Positions 54,768 to 64,000 of a DNA stretch of 64,000 nt are shown piece by piece. Source of the DNA: Legionella moravica DSM 19234 (GTDB lineage: Bacteria; Pseudomonadota; Gammaproteobacteria; Legionellales; Legionellaceae); contig NZ_KE384002.1 in the NCBI RefSeq assembly GCF_000423305.1, positions 70,915 through 134,914 on the forward strand. The letters are read 5' to 3'. The translations under genes were made by a program, and so were the position numbers. Each line of letters begins with the position of its first letter. Positions within the stretch are counted from its first letter, which is position 1. Below the pieces are notes generated by a model that was not told the origin of the DNA, ran no database searches, and saw only the letters and a program-made list of their open reading frames with translations.

Positions 54768-55100
54768 ATTTTTAAATCAGAATTGAACGCTAGAAATGGC
54801 TCTTGGTATTTGAAGGAGCCTTCTCACAGGATGCCTTCTTAAATACACCATTCTGCTATTCATCAGTTCTAATGTACCATTTTATAAGGTAGTCATCCTC
54901 GCGAAAGCACATTAGTGTCCGGGGAAATTGAGCCTCTTCCGATCAAATCCAAATCCACTCTCCACCGCACAAAGCGTGGGGGAGAGGGTTTAGGGTGAGG
55001 GGGTTCAAATACTGTCGCGCAAAAGCGCGCTCGTTTATACTATTGTCTGCATACCGCACCTAAAGCACGGTAATTAGGCGTTTTCGAGCAATGCAATAAG
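54768..55100. other. Convergent spacer between the monooxygenase and the SDR gene
   Basis: No coding frame. It contains an imperfect palindrome with CCACTCTCCACC and GTGGGGGAGAGGG arms (54955-54989) continuing into TTTAGGGTGAGGGGG, a CGCGC-AAAA-GCGCG hairpin near 55015-55030, and a partial ATTATCAACAGACC match to the TGTTGACA repeat ends near 55096. Confidence 0.6.
54955..55003. repeat. GGGGGAGAGGG-type palindromic repeat without a nuclease gene
   Basis: Arms CCACTCTCCACCGCAC and GCGTGGGGGAGAGGG pair imperfectly around AAA, followed by TTTAGGGTGAGGGGG. Related in style to the repeats at 3767-4650 but with a different core. Confidence 0.55.
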
Positions 55101-55952
55101 TCAATTATCAACAGACCTTAAAGCGTGTTTGCGTTTGATTAGAGCGTTCATTAGCTTTTCAATGTTATTAATATAAGGGTTTTCCTGACGAACGATGGCG
55201 TTTGTCCGTTCTTCACAATAACCTTTGACTTCTTTATCTGGCAATATATAAAATCGTTTCTGCTCTACTTCCTGGATGATATGTAACGCAACATCAGATG
55301 CGGGCCGTGAGTGCGCTAATAGCGAATTTAATGATTCGTGAAATACGGAATTGGATTCAGCCGGATTAGTTGATAATAACGAGGTGTCGGTAAATGAAGG
55401 GAATACGACTGATACATCGACTGGCTTTTCTAGTCTTTTCAAATCATAAAACAGGGATTCAGATAAAGCCAATACCGCATGTTTCGACATGGAGTATGCT
55501 GCAATTTGTGAACCAGAACACAGTCCATACAAGCTTCCCATATTAATTATATGAGAATGAAATGGCTGCTTAAATAAATAAGGCATAAAAATTCGGATGA
55601 CATGGATCATTCCATGTAAATTAACATCCATGACCTGATTAAGCTGTTCAGGCTGCAACTCCCAGACTGGAGCCAAAGATCCAATAATCCCGGCGTTATT
55701 ATAAAGCCAGTCTATTCTACCGCAATGAGTATCGACATAGGCAAGCAGTTGTTCAATGTCATCAGGCTTGGTGATGTCACACGTTTTATTGAGTGCCAAT
55801 CCAGGATATAACTCATTCAGTTCGTTGGCCTCTTTTATAAGTTTGGAGCTGTCCTTATCCACCATGACTACCTTGATGCCACGTTGGAGGTATAGTTGGC
55901 TTAGGGCTAGTCCTATGCCACTGGCAGCACCAGTAATTAAAGCAACCTTCAT
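55101..55952 (-). CDS. Short-chain dehydrogenase/reductase
   Basis: 283 residues from the ATG at 55952 (GGGGA upstream). Rossmann fold: VALITGAASGIGLALSQLYL, NNAG in WLYNNAGIIGS, the catalytic Ser and YSMSKHAVLALSESL (YxxxK). The long C-terminal tail (EERTNAIVRQENPYINNIEK) is unusual for a minimal SDR. Convergent with the monooxygenase gene. Substrate unknown. Confidence 0.87.
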   Translation of the reverse strand: MKVALITGAASGIGLALSQLYLQRGIKVVMVDKDSSKLIKEANELNELYPGLALNKTCDITKPDDIEQLLAYVDTHCGRIDWLYNNAGIIGSLAPVWELQPEQLNQVMDVNLHGMIHVIRIFMPYLFKQPFHSHIINMGSLYGLCSGSQIAAYSMSKHAVLALSESLFYDLKRLEKPVDVSVVFPSFTDTSLLSTNPAESNSVFHESLNSLLAHSRPASDVALHIIQEVEQKRFYILPDKEVKGYCEERTNAIVRQENPYINNIEKLMNALIKRKHALRSVDN

Positions 55953-56139
55953 TCGAGTTCCCCAATATTCTGTCATTTTATCTTCGATTGCCTCATGCAG
56001 ATTGCTGAGTAGTGAAGAAATACTTAATTTCGAAAGGGTACCATAATTTGCTTTAATACTAAACTTTCAACAATCACGAGCTACAGGCCAAGGCATGACA
56101 TAAATATTTTTAGTGTTTCAATATAGTCGAATTTGGCTT

Positions 56140-56148
56140 TGCTATAAT
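56140..56148 (+). promoter_or_regulatory. Extended -10 promoter of the small Pro/Glu-rich gene
   Basis: TGCTATAAT, a perfect extended -10, with the predicted start of transcription about 25 nt before the TTG codon at 56179. No convincing -35, as is common with extended -10 promoters. Confidence 0.5.
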
Positions 56149-56178
56149 TAATTAAAATGACAACCCAAAGGTGTTACT

Positions 56179-56328
56179 TTGAGAAACAGTGAAATACCGG
56201 AATCCCCATATGAATACCCCGCGGAGCCAATAGAGTATCCAATAAATCCAGAACCGTTGGAACCAGGATATCCGGAATTACCCGAACCAGAACCCATTGA
56301 TACTCCTGAGCCAGGATATGAAGAGTAA
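56179..56328 (+). CDS. 49-residue Pro/Glu/Tyr-rich small protein
   Basis: Starts at TTG with AAAGGTG at good spacing; there is no in-frame ATG. The product begins MRNSEIPESPYEYPAEPIEY and is made of short P-E-x repeats (NPEPLEPGYPELPEPEP), with 14 Pro, 13 Glu and 5 Tyr in 49 residues and only one positively charged residue. It must be extended and very acidic, with no signal peptide. The stop is one base before the end of convergent trpC. Function unknown. Confidence 0.55.
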   Translation: MRNSEIPESPYEYPAEPIEYPINPEPLEPGYPELPEPEPIDTPEPGYEE

Positions 56329-57111
56329 TTAATTGGGATCGCAGATTAATCCTTTGAGCGCTTTGCCTATGTTCTGGGCTCGCATCAGACTTTCCCCGAT
56401 AAGAAAGGTATTAATCCCATGAGACTGCATTAATTTAATGTCGTTTCGTGTGTTGATTCCACTTTCCGAAATAATTAGTTTATCTGAGGGCACACATTCT
56501 TTTAGTTGAATGCTTAATTGCATGTCTGTTTTAAAGGTATGCAGGCTGCGGTTGTTGATGCCTATCAATGGAGTCGGTAATTTTATAGCTCGCTCCAGCT
56601 CTTCCCTGGTGTGACTTTCAACGAGTACAGACAGGTTAAGCTCCTGGGCTAATTGACAAAAATCAGTTAATTGCATGTCATCCAACATGGCAACTATAAG
56701 AAGAATACAGTCCGCACCCAAAGCCAGACTCTCATGGATTTGGTATGGGTCAATGATAAAATCCTTTCTTAGAACGGGTAGATTACACTGTGATTTTGCT
56801 AACGCCAAATAATCAGGGTGTCCTTGAAAGAAATCTCTATCGGTTAAAACGGAAAGGCATTTTGCGCCATTATTGGCATATACAGTTGCAATTTCTGCGA
56901 CATCAAAGTGTTCTCTTATTAATCCCTTACTGGGAGAGGCTTTTTTAATTTCTGCGATGATTGAAGGGGACGAACCGGATTGAAGAGCTGCCAGAAAATC
57001 TCGTCTCTGAATGTCGTGTTCTTTTGAAAGGGAACTCAGGGGCTTATCTTTTTTAGATTGGGCAACTTCTTCCTGCTTATGTTGAGCAATGCGTTGTAAA
57101 ATACTATTCAT
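56329..57111 (-). CDS. trpC: Indole-3-glycerol phosphate synthase
   Basis: 260 residues, TIM barrel, monofunctional (no PRAI domain). [83 protein letters not shown] and [12 protein letters not shown]. It overlaps the end of trpD by 8 bp. Last gene of the trpG-trpD-trpC run. Confidence 0.96.
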   Translation of the reverse strand: MNSILQRIAQHKQEEVAQSKKDKPLSSLSKEHDIQRRDFLAALQSGSSPSIIAEIKKASPSKGLIREHFDVAEIATVYANNGAKCLSVLTDRDFFQGHPDYLALAKSQCNLPVLRKDFIIDPYQIHESLALGADCILLIVAMLDDMQLTDFCQLAQELNLSVLVESHTREELERAIKLPTPLIGINNRSLHTFKTDMQLSIQLKECVPSDKLIISESGINTRNDIKLMQSHGINTFLIGESLMRAQNIGKALKGLICDPN

Positions 57112-58138
57112 GGTGAGATTCTTTAGTTAATTGTTGAGTTAGATTTCGAAGATTGGTGAAACATTGGGCTGCTTTACCACTGTCTATTGATGCTTTAGCC
57201 TGTTCAAGAGCAAGGTCGAATGATAATTCATCCCTGGCACAATAAATTGCCGCAGCAGAATTCAGTAGCACCATGTCTCTCGCAGCACCCTGGGCTCCGG
57301 AAAGTACGGATGAAATTAATTCCAGACTTTGCTGGGGTGAGTCAACAATAATGGCATCCAGTGATTGGTGTTTTATACCAAAATGTTCTGGATGAATCAG
57401 CCATTCTTTATAAGTTCCATTATGGTACTCTACAACATCGGTAGGTGCGGCAATACTGATTTCATCAAGGCCATCGTGTGAACTGATGACCAAGGAGCGT
57501 TCACTGCCCAAATTAGCCAATACGATGGATAACGGTTTTAGCCAGTTTGCTGGATACACTCCAACAACCTGTTTTTTAACGCGCGCAGGGTTGACCAGAG
57601 GTCCAAGCAAATTAAACAGAGTTCTAATTCCCAACTGTTGGCGCGCTGCACGTGCATGCTGCATGGCAGGATGATAATGGGGTGCAAAGAGAAAAGCCAA
57701 GCCGCATTGTTTCATGCAGGCCATCATCTGGTCGTCAGTAAGATTCAGGGTAAATCCCGCCTGTTCCAATAAATCGGCACTACCGCTTCGGCTTGAGACG
57801 GAGCGATTTCCATGTTTTGCAACTTGAATTCCTGCTCCAGCTACTACAAAACTACAGGCAGTAGATACGTTAAAGGTATTTTTGCCATCGCCACCGGTGC
57901 CAACGATATCAATCAGATTCTCACCAAGTGCAAGAGGATGAGCTAATTGTCGCATTACAGATGCAGCGGTAGTCAACTCATTGGCTGTTTCGCCCTTCAT
58001 TCGCATGAGAGCCAAAAAAGTTGCGATCTGCAGATCATTTAATTGACCCGTCATGCAGTCATGAATGACTTCATGCATTTGAGAGGGGCTCAGATCTTGC
58101 TTCGCGATGAGTTGTTCAAATAGTTGATTGGGCTTCAT
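57104..58138 (-). CDS. trpD: Anthranilate phosphoribosyltransferase
   Basis: 344 residues. Transfers phosphoribose from PRPP to anthranilate. [20 protein letters not shown] (PRPP loop), [57 protein letters not shown] and [10 protein letters not shown]. It overlaps trpG by 23 bp. Confidence 0.96.
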   Translation of the reverse strand: MKPNQLFEQLIAKQDLSPSQMHEVIHDCMTGQLNDLQIATFLALMRMKGETANELTTAASVMRQLAHPLALGENLIDIVGTGGDGKNTFNVSTACSFVVAGAGIQVAKHGNRSVSSRSGSADLLEQAGFTLNLTDDQMMACMKQCGLAFLFAPHYHPAMQHARAARQQLGIRTLFNLLGPLVNPARVKKQVVGVYPANWLKPLSIVLANLGSERSLVISSHDGLDEISIAAPTDVVEYHNGTYKEWLIHPEHFGIKHQSLDAIIVDSPQQSLELISSVLSGAQGAARDMVLLNSAAAIYCARDELSFDLALEQAKASIDSGKAAQCFTNLRNLTQQLTKESHHE

Positions 58139-58694
58139 AACTTAAAAAATTCTCTAATATGTGCAAACCGTATTGGCTTAAAATTGCTTCGGGATGAAAT
58201 TGTAGACCAAAAAGAGGGTATTGACGATGTGAAATTGCCATAATTGTATTATCTGCCCAGGCGTCTATAGAAAAACAATCGGGCAAACTGGATGCTTCGA
58301 CTGCCAGCGAGTGATATCTCGTGGCTTTAAAGTGATTAGGAATATTCTTGAAGAGTCCTCTATTACTGTGGCGGATTTCAGAGGTTTTGCCATGCATGAT
58401 TTCAGGAGCTGAGATAATTGTTCCTCCAAAAGCCTGAGCCAGGCATTGATGGCCAAGACAAACACCTAATATAGGAATATCCTGATGAAATGCTCTGATT
58501 GCTTCCAGGGAAATGCCTGCATCATCAGGTGAATTGGGGCCTGGTGAAATGACTATAAGTTTGGGGGCAAGTTTTTTTATATCCGCTATGCTAATGTGAT
58601 CATGGGGATGAACTGAAACCGTTTGGTTCAAACATTGAAAATATTGTACCAGGTTATAGGTAAATGAGTCGTAATTATCAATCAGTACTAGCAT
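58116..58694 (-). CDS. trpG: Anthranilate synthase component II (glutamine amidotransferase)
   Basis: 192 residues from the ATG at 58694, which has AGGA upstream. Class I amidotransferase: MLVLIDNYDSFTYNLVQYF, VISPGPNSPDDAG, nucleophile loop ILGVCLGHQCLAQAFGG, and FGLQFHPEAILSQYG with the His and Glu. A pabA role for folate is possible, but the adjacent trpD and trpC favour tryptophan. trpE is not in the window. It lies 7 bp after lptB. Confidence 0.94.
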   Translation of the reverse strand: MLVLIDNYDSFTYNLVQYFQCLNQTVSVHPHDHISIADIKKLAPKLIVISPGPNSPDDAGISLEAIRAFHQDIPILGVCLGHQCLAQAFGGTIISAPEIMHGKTSEIRHSNRGLFKNIPNHFKATRYHSLAVEASSLPDCFSIDAWADNTIMAISHRQYPLFGLQFHPEAILSQYGLHILENFLSYEAQSTI

Positions 58695-58701
58695 TGAGAT
58701 C

Positions 58702-59427
58702 CTATAATGCAAAATCCTCACCGAGGTATACTGCCCTCACTTGTTTATTAGCCAGGATGACTTCCGGAGCACCTTCACATAAAATTTTTCCTTGGCTTAC
58801 AATATAAGCGCGTTCACAAATATCCAATGTTTCTCTTACATTATGATCCGTAATTAACACACCAATGCCATGATCGCATAAATGCTGAATAATTCTTTTA
58901 ATGTCGATAACCGAAATTGGATCAACGCCGGCAAACGGTTCATCAAGAAGTATAAACGAGGGTTCAATTGCTAAAGCTCTGGCAATTTCAACCCGTCTTC
59001 TTTCGCCACCTGATAAGGACATTCCCAGACTTTTTTCAATATGGGTAATATGGAATTCCTGAAGGAGCAAATCCAGCTTCTCTTCTCGGGCTTGTTCGTC
59101 CAAATCAGTCCTAAGCTGCAGGATTGCCATGATGTTTTCTGCAACGGTAAGTTTACGGAATACTGAAGCCTCTTGAGGTAGATAGCTTATACCTAATCGT
59201 GCTCTTTGGTGCATTGCGGAATGGGTAATGTCTGTACCATTCAAAATGATCTGACCCTCATCACAGGATTGCAGGCCTACTATCATATAGAAACATGTGG
59301 TTTTACCTGCTCCGTTAGGCCCTAACAACCCAACACATTCCCCTTTTTTGATATTAATACTAATGCCGTTAACCACAGTTCTGGATTTAAATGATTTTTT
59401 TAACTCTCGGGCTTCTAATAGACTCAT
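58702..59427 (-). CDS. lptB: LPS export ABC transporter ATPase LptB
   Basis: 241 residues. Walker [22 protein letters not shown]-loop [11 protein letters not shown], signature [15 protein letters not shown], Walker [14 protein letters not shown] and the switch His in [11 protein letters not shown]. It powers LPS extraction by LptFG from the inner membrane. Its start overlaps the lptA stop by 4 bp. Confidence 0.97.
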   Translation of the reverse strand: MSLLEARELKKSFKSRTVVNGISINIKKGECVGLLGPNGAGKTTCFYMIVGLQSCDEGQIILNGTDITHSAMHQRARLGISYLPQEASVFRKLTVAENIMAILQLRTDLDEQAREEKLDLLLQEFHITHIEKSLGMSLSGGERRRVEIARALAIEPSFILLDEPFAGVDPISVIDIKRIIQHLCDHGIGVLITDHNVRETLDICERAYIVSQGKILCEGAPEVILANKQVRAVYLGEDFAL

Positions 59428-59936
59428 GTCGGTTTCTTTTCTGGATAAATGATAATGGTTGTTCTGGTTTTCCCGTCGCTTTCAGATACAACATGCTGCT
59501 CGAGGGTGTCGTAGCTAATTTTAGCCGCGGACAATGAATTGGTTCCTTGTTCAATACGCGCGTTGCCGATTAATTCAATTAGATGTTTTAATGGGTAATA
59601 CTTTATAGTATCAGCATAGGCATGAAAAGGTGGCTTGTCGGGTCCGGTTTCGGTCCAGTAGTGAGCTTGTTTCCCTTTTTCACCATTGGCTATGGCCAAG
59701 ACTAACTGATTTTTGGCATCACCTTGAGTTATGGCTTTAGCTGCATTCAGATTAGTTGAACCCTGCATGAATTCTACGTTACCAGTGTAGACTCCTTTAT
59801 GATTTTTTTGGCTTAAATCGGCGGAGTCAGAGATGACATGCATGGTCTGCTCTTTGTCTGAGGGAAGGGCATAACCAACCATAACATTCAGCATCAAAAT
59901 TACTAATAAACTGAAGCTAGCCTTTCGCTGGCTCAT
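59424..59936 (-). CDS. lptA: LPS transport periplasmic protein LptA
   Basis: 170 residues from the ATG at 59936, with AGAGGTAGAT upstream; it lies 20 bp inside lptC. Signal peptide [20 protein letters not shown] ending near GYA. OstA beta-jellyroll: [56 protein letters not shown]. It forms the periplasmic bridge from LptC to LptD. Confidence 0.93.
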   Translation of the reverse strand: MSQRKASFSLLVILMLNVMVGYALPSDKEQTMHVISDSADLSQKNHKGVYTGNVEFMQGSTNLNAAKAITQGDAKNQLVLAIANGEKGKQAHYWTETGPDKPPFHAYADTIKYYPLKHLIELIGNARIEQGTNSLSAAKISYDTLEQHVVSESDGKTRTTIIIYPEKKPT

Positions 59937-60489
59937 ATCTACCTCTGGCTTGGTGAAGCAGTTCGACGCGTTTTTCATCAAGATAAGCATTCATTCCAGT
60001 TGACTGAATGATGTTTCCTGGTTGTTCAAAAGTTACGAACAAGTCGGTAGTTGCTTTCTTTTCTTGTGGATAATAGGTTACTTCTTCTGTTTTCAAGGTG
60101 CTTTCCTGGGATTTGTCGCCAGGATTTTGATGAACAACAACTTGCTCTATAAACGTAATGCGTTTACCGCCTTCGAATGATTTAGCGCGCTTGGAATTAA
60201 TCTCCCATGCCGGTTGATCATCCTGATGGATAATAATATGGGGGGTCTTTAGCAGGTGAATGTCATCTTTAGGGATGTGTTCCATTAATGGAGTGGTTAA
60301 TAAGTTAATCAGTACTCCTTCACTATTGAATTGACTTACGGTCAATTGAGTGATTGTCGTATCGATAGTATTGGACAGTATATCGTTATCCAAACTAATG
60401 AGTTTCTTTGAGTTGGTAAAATACCAACTGGAACATGCCAGAAGTGCAATTGCAAAAAACAACCATGCTGCTTGTTTGATGGCGTTCAT
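59917..60489 (-). CDS. lptC: LPS export system protein LptC
   Basis: 190 residues with one N-terminal membrane helix (about 8-24, AAWLFFAIALLACSSWYF) and a periplasmic jellyroll (LTVSQFNSEGVLINLLTTPL, WEINSKRAKSFEGGKRITFI, EEVTYYPQEKKATTDLFVTF). It overlaps kdsC by 4 bp and lptA by 20 bp. Confidence 0.92.
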   Translation of the reverse strand: MNAIKQAAWLFFAIALLACSSWYFTNSKKLISLDNDILSNTIDTTITQLTVSQFNSEGVLINLLTTPLMEHIPKDDIHLLKTPHIIIHQDDQPAWEINSKRAKSFEGGKRITFIEQVVVHQNPGDKSQESTLKTEEVTYYPQEKKATTDLFVTFEQPGNIIQSTGMNAYLDEKRVELLHQARGRYEPAKG

Positions 60490-61013
60490 TGTTTTAGATA
60501 ACCTTCCAGTGCTAAATCCATTTTATTTTGTGCGTTCAGAATTAAGTCGCACAGTTCTCTTACTGCTCCACGACCACCTGTTTGCTGGGTTTGCCAATCA
60601 GCAAACTCTTTTACCTGGGTGACTGCATTTCCGACTGCCACACCTAATCCAACTTGCCGGATTAATGGTAAGTCAGGTAAGTCATCACCGATATAGGCGA
60701 ATTGCTCATCATTCAGCCCCAGGCTTTTTTTAAGTTGCTGGTAGGCATCTCGCTTATCAACTTGTCCTTTAAAATAATGGACTATTCCTAGCTGTTTCAT
60801 CCTGTGATCTACAACAGCATTGCGAGCGGTAGTAATAACTGCAACTTCTATGCCAATAGCCATAAGCAATTTTAGACCCATTCCATCCTGGACATGAAAG
60901 GATTTTAATTCATTACCATGATTGTCAATATGAAGCAGTCCATCACTAAGGACTCCATCGACATCACAAATAAGGCATTGAATTTTTTTTGCTTTTTCAA
61001 TTAATTCATTCAT
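60486..61013 (-). CDS. kdsC: 3-deoxy-D-manno-octulosonate 8-phosphate phosphatase
   Basis: 175 residues, HAD C0-type tetrameric phosphatase: IQCLICDVDGVLSDGLLHID with both catalytic Asp, VITTARNAVVDHR, KRDAYQQL, and AYIGDDLPDLPLIRQVGLGV. It releases Kdo for LPS inner core. 13 bp after kdsD. Confidence 0.95.
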   Translation of the reverse strand: MNELIEKAKKIQCLICDVDGVLSDGLLHIDNHGNELKSFHVQDGMGLKLLMAIGIEVAVITTARNAVVDHRMKQLGIVHYFKGQVDKRDAYQQLKKSLGLNDEQFAYIGDDLPDLPLIRQVGLGVAVGNAVTQVKEFADWQTQQTGGRGAVRELCDLILNAQNKMDLALEGYLKQ

Positions 61014-61026
61014 TTTATTCTCTAAG

Positions 61027-61989
61027 TTAAAAAACGCCGGCTTTTAACAAATCATGTAAGTGAAGCACAGCATGAGGTCTGTTCATGTCATCTACCACTA
61101 CAAGGGAAGTGATGCTGTATTTTTGCATTATCGCCAGGGCTTCGGCTGCAAGCATTCCCATATGAATGGTTCTGCAATTGCGGGTCATTACTTCTTTGAG
61201 CTGAGTCGTATTGATGTCGTATTGGCTGGTTAAGGTTCTTCGAATATCTCCATCGGTATACACGCCTACCAGGATCCCGTGATTGTCCACAACGCAGGTC
61301 ATGCCCAGTTTTTTGTCGGTTACCTCAATCAGGGCTTCACTAATGGTTGCTTTCTCATTGGTCAGTGGCAATTGATCGCCTTTATGACATAAATCGTCTA
61401 TTCGGAGTAATAATTTTTTACCCAATGCCCCGCCTGGATGGGACAAGGCAAAATCTTCGGCACTAAAGCCGCGTGCTTGAAGAAGGGCTATTGCCAATGC
61501 ATCTCCCATGACCAGAGAAACGGTAGTACTGGTTGTCGGGGCTAGTCCTAGTGGACATGCTTCCTGCTTGATGCTGACATCGAGATTGACATCGGCTGAT
61601 TTGGCCAGGGTTGAGTCAACATTTCCGGTTAAGGTAATCAGCGGTACTTCTAGACGTTTTAATAATGGGAGGATGGTTACAAGTTCAACAGTGTTGCCGG
61701 AATGTGATATTGCTACAACGGTATCTTGAGGAGTGATCATCCCCAGATCACCATGACTGGCTTCTCCAGGATGCATAAAAAAAGCAGGGCTACCGGTGCT
61801 GGAGAATGTAGCGGCCAGTTTGTTGGCTATATGTCCGGATTTGCCCATTCCTGTGACTACGATACGCCCTTTACAGGCAAGCAGTAACTCACAGGCCTTT
61901 TCAAATCGAGCATCAATTCGCTGAGTCAATTCGAAGACAGCTTGTGCTTCAGTTTCAATAACTGCGAGTCCAAGTGTGCAAAAATTCAT
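61027..61989 (-). CDS. kdsD: Arabinose 5-phosphate isomerase
   Basis: 320 residues from the ATG at 61989 (a TTG two codons earlier is possible). SIS domain: VVTGMGKSGHIANKLAATFS, FFMHPGEASHGDLGMI, AISHSGNTVELVTILPLLKR, and two C-terminal CBS domains (from about 205). It makes arabinose 5-phosphate, the precursor of Kdo. First gene of kdsD-kdsC-lptC-lptA-lptB-trpGDC, divergent from mlaFED. Confidence 0.94.
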   Translation of the reverse strand: MNFCTLGLAVIETEAQAVFELTQRIDARFEKACELLLACKGRIVVTGMGKSGHIANKLAATFSSTGSPAFFMHPGEASHGDLGMITPQDTVVAISHSGNTVELVTILPLLKRLEVPLITLTGNVDSTLAKSADVNLDVSIKQEACPLGLAPTTSTTVSLVMGDALAIALLQARGFSAEDFALSHPGGALGKKLLLRIDDLCHKGDQLPLTNEKATISEALIEVTDKKLGMTCVVDNHGILVGVYTDGDIRRTLTSQYDINTTQLKEVMTRNCRTIHMGMLAAEALAIMQKYSITSLVVVDDMNRPHAVLHLHDLLKAGVF

Positions 61990-62164
61990 AGGCAAAGTGT
62001 ATTATTTTTTGTGTATTTTTCATTCTAACACATTGCTTTTGAATGATGTAACCCTATTTTTTTTTATAAATGAACTTTTTTTTAATTCAAACGCAATTAA
62101 AAACCACATTTTTTTTTTAACCAGTATATACTTCTAAATTCAGACTAAAATTGGAAATGAGAGC

Positions 62165-62962
62165 ATGCCTGAAAATTGGGTTGTAATTAATAATCTGACC
62201 TTTACCCGGGATAACCGCTACATTTTTGATGGCATAGATATGGTGGTGAAGCAGGGAAAAATTACTGCTATCATGGGTCCAAGCGGTTCTGGAAAAACTA
62301 CCTTGCTCAGGTTGATCGGTGCCCAATTAACACCTGACAATGGTGAGGTGTTCGTACACGGTCAAAACATACATCAGCTTTCTCGTTCAGCGTTGTATGA
62401 GGCAAGGCGTAATATGGGCCTGCTCTTTCAGAGCAGTGCACTTTTTACTCATCTTTCTGTATTTGACAATGTGGCTTTTCCTTTGAGAGAACATACTCAA
62501 TTAAACTTTTCCATGTTGCGTGATATAGTGTTAATGAAGCTCGAAGCAGTCGGTTTGCGAGGTGCAGCGAATTTAATGCCAGCCCAGTTATCTGGCGGAA
62601 TGGCAAGGCGTGTGGCACTGGCAAGAACTATAGCGCTTGACCCTGAGCTGATGATGTATGATGAACCTTTTACAGGACAGGATCCAATTTCAATGGGGGT
62701 TTTGGTGCGTTTAATAAAACGGCTGAATCAGTTGTTACACACCACAACCATAATTGTATCTCATGATGTTGAAGAAACCTGTTCAATAGCGGATTATATT
62801 TATTTGATTTCAGGCGGAAAAATTATTGGTCAGGGAACTCCTGATGAGTTAATTCAATCTGCAGAACCGCAAGTTAAGCAGTTTATGCATGGTGAAGCGG
62901 ATGGAGCTGTTCCATTCCATTATCCTGCCAGACCTTATACAGAGGAGTTATTAGATGCTTGA
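62165..62962 (+). CDS. mlaF: Phospholipid-transport ABC ATPase MlaF
   Basis: 265 residues. Walker [17 protein letters not shown]-loop [20 protein letters not shown], signature [16 protein letters not shown], Walker [14 protein letters not shown] and switch [10 protein letters not shown]. It drives the MlaFEDB complex that moves phospholipids between the membranes. It overlaps mlaE by 8 bp. Confidence 0.95.
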   Translation: MPENWVVINNLTFTRDNRYIFDGIDMVVKQGKITAIMGPSGSGKTTLLRLIGAQLTPDNGEVFVHGQNIHQLSRSALYEARRNMGLLFQSSALFTHLSVFDNVAFPLREHTQLNFSMLRDIVLMKLEAVGLRGAANLMPAQLSGGMARRVALARTIALDPELMMYDEPFTGQDPISMGVLVRLIKRLNQLLHTTTIIVSHDVEETCSIADYIYLISGGKIIGQGTPDELIQSAEPQVKQFMHGEADGAVPFHYPARPYTEELLDA

Positions 62963-63737
62963 TTCAATCGCGCGTCTTGGTAATCGTGGTATACAGGTAT
63001 TAAGTACTATTGGTAATTCAGGATTTTTTTTATTTACCATGTTGTTCAGAAAGCCTAATATACCTAAATTATGGCCTTTGTTGCGTCAGCAACTTCATTT
63101 TGTTGGCGTGTTGTCCTGTTTGATTATTGTCGTATCGGCCTTATTCATCGGTATGGTTGTTGGATTGCAAGGATACAATACTTTGCAAAAATTCGGCGCT
63201 GCCAGCCAGCTGGGACAATTGCTGGCATTAAGCATTGCACGAGAATTAGGACCAGTAATCAGTGCCTTGTTGTTTGCAGGACGGGCTGGTTCAGCTTTGA
63301 CTGCCGAAATTGGCTTGATGAAAGCAACAGAGCAGTTATCCAGCATGGATATGATGGGTGTTGATCCACTGGGCAGAGTGATTTATCCACGTTTTATGGC
63401 AGGTTTTATTGCTTTACCCGTACTTGCATTAATTTTTTCTGCAGTAGCGATTTATGGCGGGTATTTTATCGGGGTACATTGGCTGGGTGTGGATGACGGC
63501 AGTTTTTGGTCCAATATGCAGGCAGCGGTTAATTTTCGTATTGATATTTTTAGTGGAATCATCAAGAGTTTCGTTTTTGCTTTTGTAGTGACCTGGATAG
63601 CAGTTTTCCAGGGATTTGAGTGTGTGCCAACAGCGGAGGGCATTAGTCAGGCGACGACTAAGACCGTAGTTTATTCATCGCTTGCTGTTTTAGGGCTCGA
63701 TTTTTTGTTGACTGCAATGATGATTGGAGATTGGTAA
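62955..63737 (+). CDS. mlaE: Phospholipid-transport permease MlaE
   Basis: 260 residues, about five to six membrane helices of the MlaE/YrbE family: [78 protein letters not shown], and a C-terminal [20 protein letters not shown]. It ends directly before mlaD (no gap). Confidence 0.95.
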   Translation: MLDSIARLGNRGIQVLSTIGNSGFFLFTMLFRKPNIPKLWPLLRQQLHFVGVLSCLIIVVSALFIGMVVGLQGYNTLQKFGAASQLGQLLALSIARELGPVISALLFAGRAGSALTAEIGLMKATEQLSSMDMMGVDPLGRVIYPRFMAGFIALPVLALIFSAVAIYGGYFIGVHWLGVDDGSFWSNMQAAVNFRIDIFSGIIKSFVFAFVVTWIAVFQGFECVPTAEGISQATTKTVVYSSLAVLGLDFLLTAMMIGDW

Positions 63738-64000
63738 ATGAAAAAGCAACGTTATGTAGACATAAGTGTAGGAATATTTATGTTGCTTGGCCTATTGGCA
63801 TTATTGGTAATGGCAATGAAAGTCAGCAGTTTTAATGATTTTATCTCTCAGAAAGGATATCAGGTCACAGCAGATTTTACTGATATCGGTGGCTTAAAGG
63901 TAAGGGCTCCAGTTACGGTCGCTGGCGTACGAATTGGTGAAGTGAGTCGAATTGAGTTGCAGCCAGGTGAGCTTAATGCCAGGGTTACCATGACTCTGAG
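63738..64000 (+). CDS. mlaD: MlaD, MCE-family phospholipid carrier, cut by window edge
   Basis: The first 87 codons are visible: MKKQRYVDISVGIFMLLGLL with one membrane helix (about 8-28), then the MCE domain YQVTADFTDIGGLKVRAPVT and VAGVRIGEVSRIEL. It forms the hexameric periplasmic ring on MlaE. The frame continues beyond the right edge. Confidence 0.94.
   Translation, partial: MKKQRYVDISVGIFMLLGLLALLVMAMKVSSFNDFISQKGYQVTADFTDIGGLKVRAPVTVAGVRIGEVSRIELQPGELNARVTMTL

Overview
The window reads as chromosome of a gamma-proteobacterium of the genus Legionella. The strongest marker is a complete mip gene (macrophage infectivity potentiator, 1561-2262). Its protein is clearly Legionella Mip, but it differs at many positions from the L. 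pneumophila Mip I remember, so a non-pneumophila species is likely. The DNA is moderately AT-rich and genes are densely packed with short or overlapping junctions. No prophage, plasmid origin, rRNA operon or CRISPR array is visible.

Layout. 1-6 kb: L-serine dehydratase (cut by the left edge), mip, an AmpG-like permease, a DUF559 endonuclease-like gene embedded in GGGAGAGGG-type repeats with three decayed copies of its 5' end, tRNA-Leu(CAA) and two small uncharacterised genes. 6-13.5 kb: NAD and purine synthesis (nadA, nadB, purB), a SulP anion transporter and a secreted Ntn hydrolase. 13.6-21.7 kb: ppsA between palindromic repeats, then a tightly coupled run of cation/proton antiporter, nadC, a MurG-like glycosyltransferase and an M20 peptidase, followed by a ComEA-like protein. 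22-26 kb: mreBCD, a pseudouridine synthase and a small probable lipoprotein. 26-30 kb: a GH3 beta-glucosidase and a GH144-like glucanase on the minus strand. 30-36 kb: agmatinase family, icd, clpS-clpA. 35.8-36.5 kb: an ISAs1 remnant inside a perfect 53-bp inverted repeat. 36.6-41 kb: an LPS glycosyltransferase, an O-antigen-ligase-like protein and thiamine salvage (thiE-thiM-thiD). 41.2-44.6 kb: a fatty acyl-AMP ligase / acyl carrier protein / acyl-CoA dehydrogenase operon. 44.8-48.1 kb: a Cys-rich secreted protein, rhomboid, M23 peptidase and xseA. 48.3-52.6 kb: a TolC-SPOR protein with LapG and LapD (c-di-GMP-controlled adhesin release). 52.7-56 kb: a lipoprotein with a GHSLG motif, a flavin monooxygenase and an SDR. 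56.2-64 kb: a 49-residue Pro/Glu-rich protein, trpGDC, lptB-lptA-lptC-kdsC-kdsD and the divergent mlaFED (mlaD cut by the right edge).

The envelope theme is strong: Kdo synthesis, LPS export, lipid trafficking, O-antigen ligation, cell-shape genes, peptidoglycan enzymes and the Lap system all occur here. The three de novo quinolinate/NAD genes (nadA, nadB, nadC) are all present, but at two separate sites.

Most promising for novelty: the FAAL-ACP-acyl-CoA dehydrogenase operon with no PKS or NRPS beside it; the DUF559/repeat array; the Firmicute-looking MurG-like gene in a nadC operon; the GH144-GH3 pair; and the 49-residue Pro/Glu-rich gene with its own extended -10 promoter. All functions come from reading the sequence and remembered family knowledge; no database search was run.
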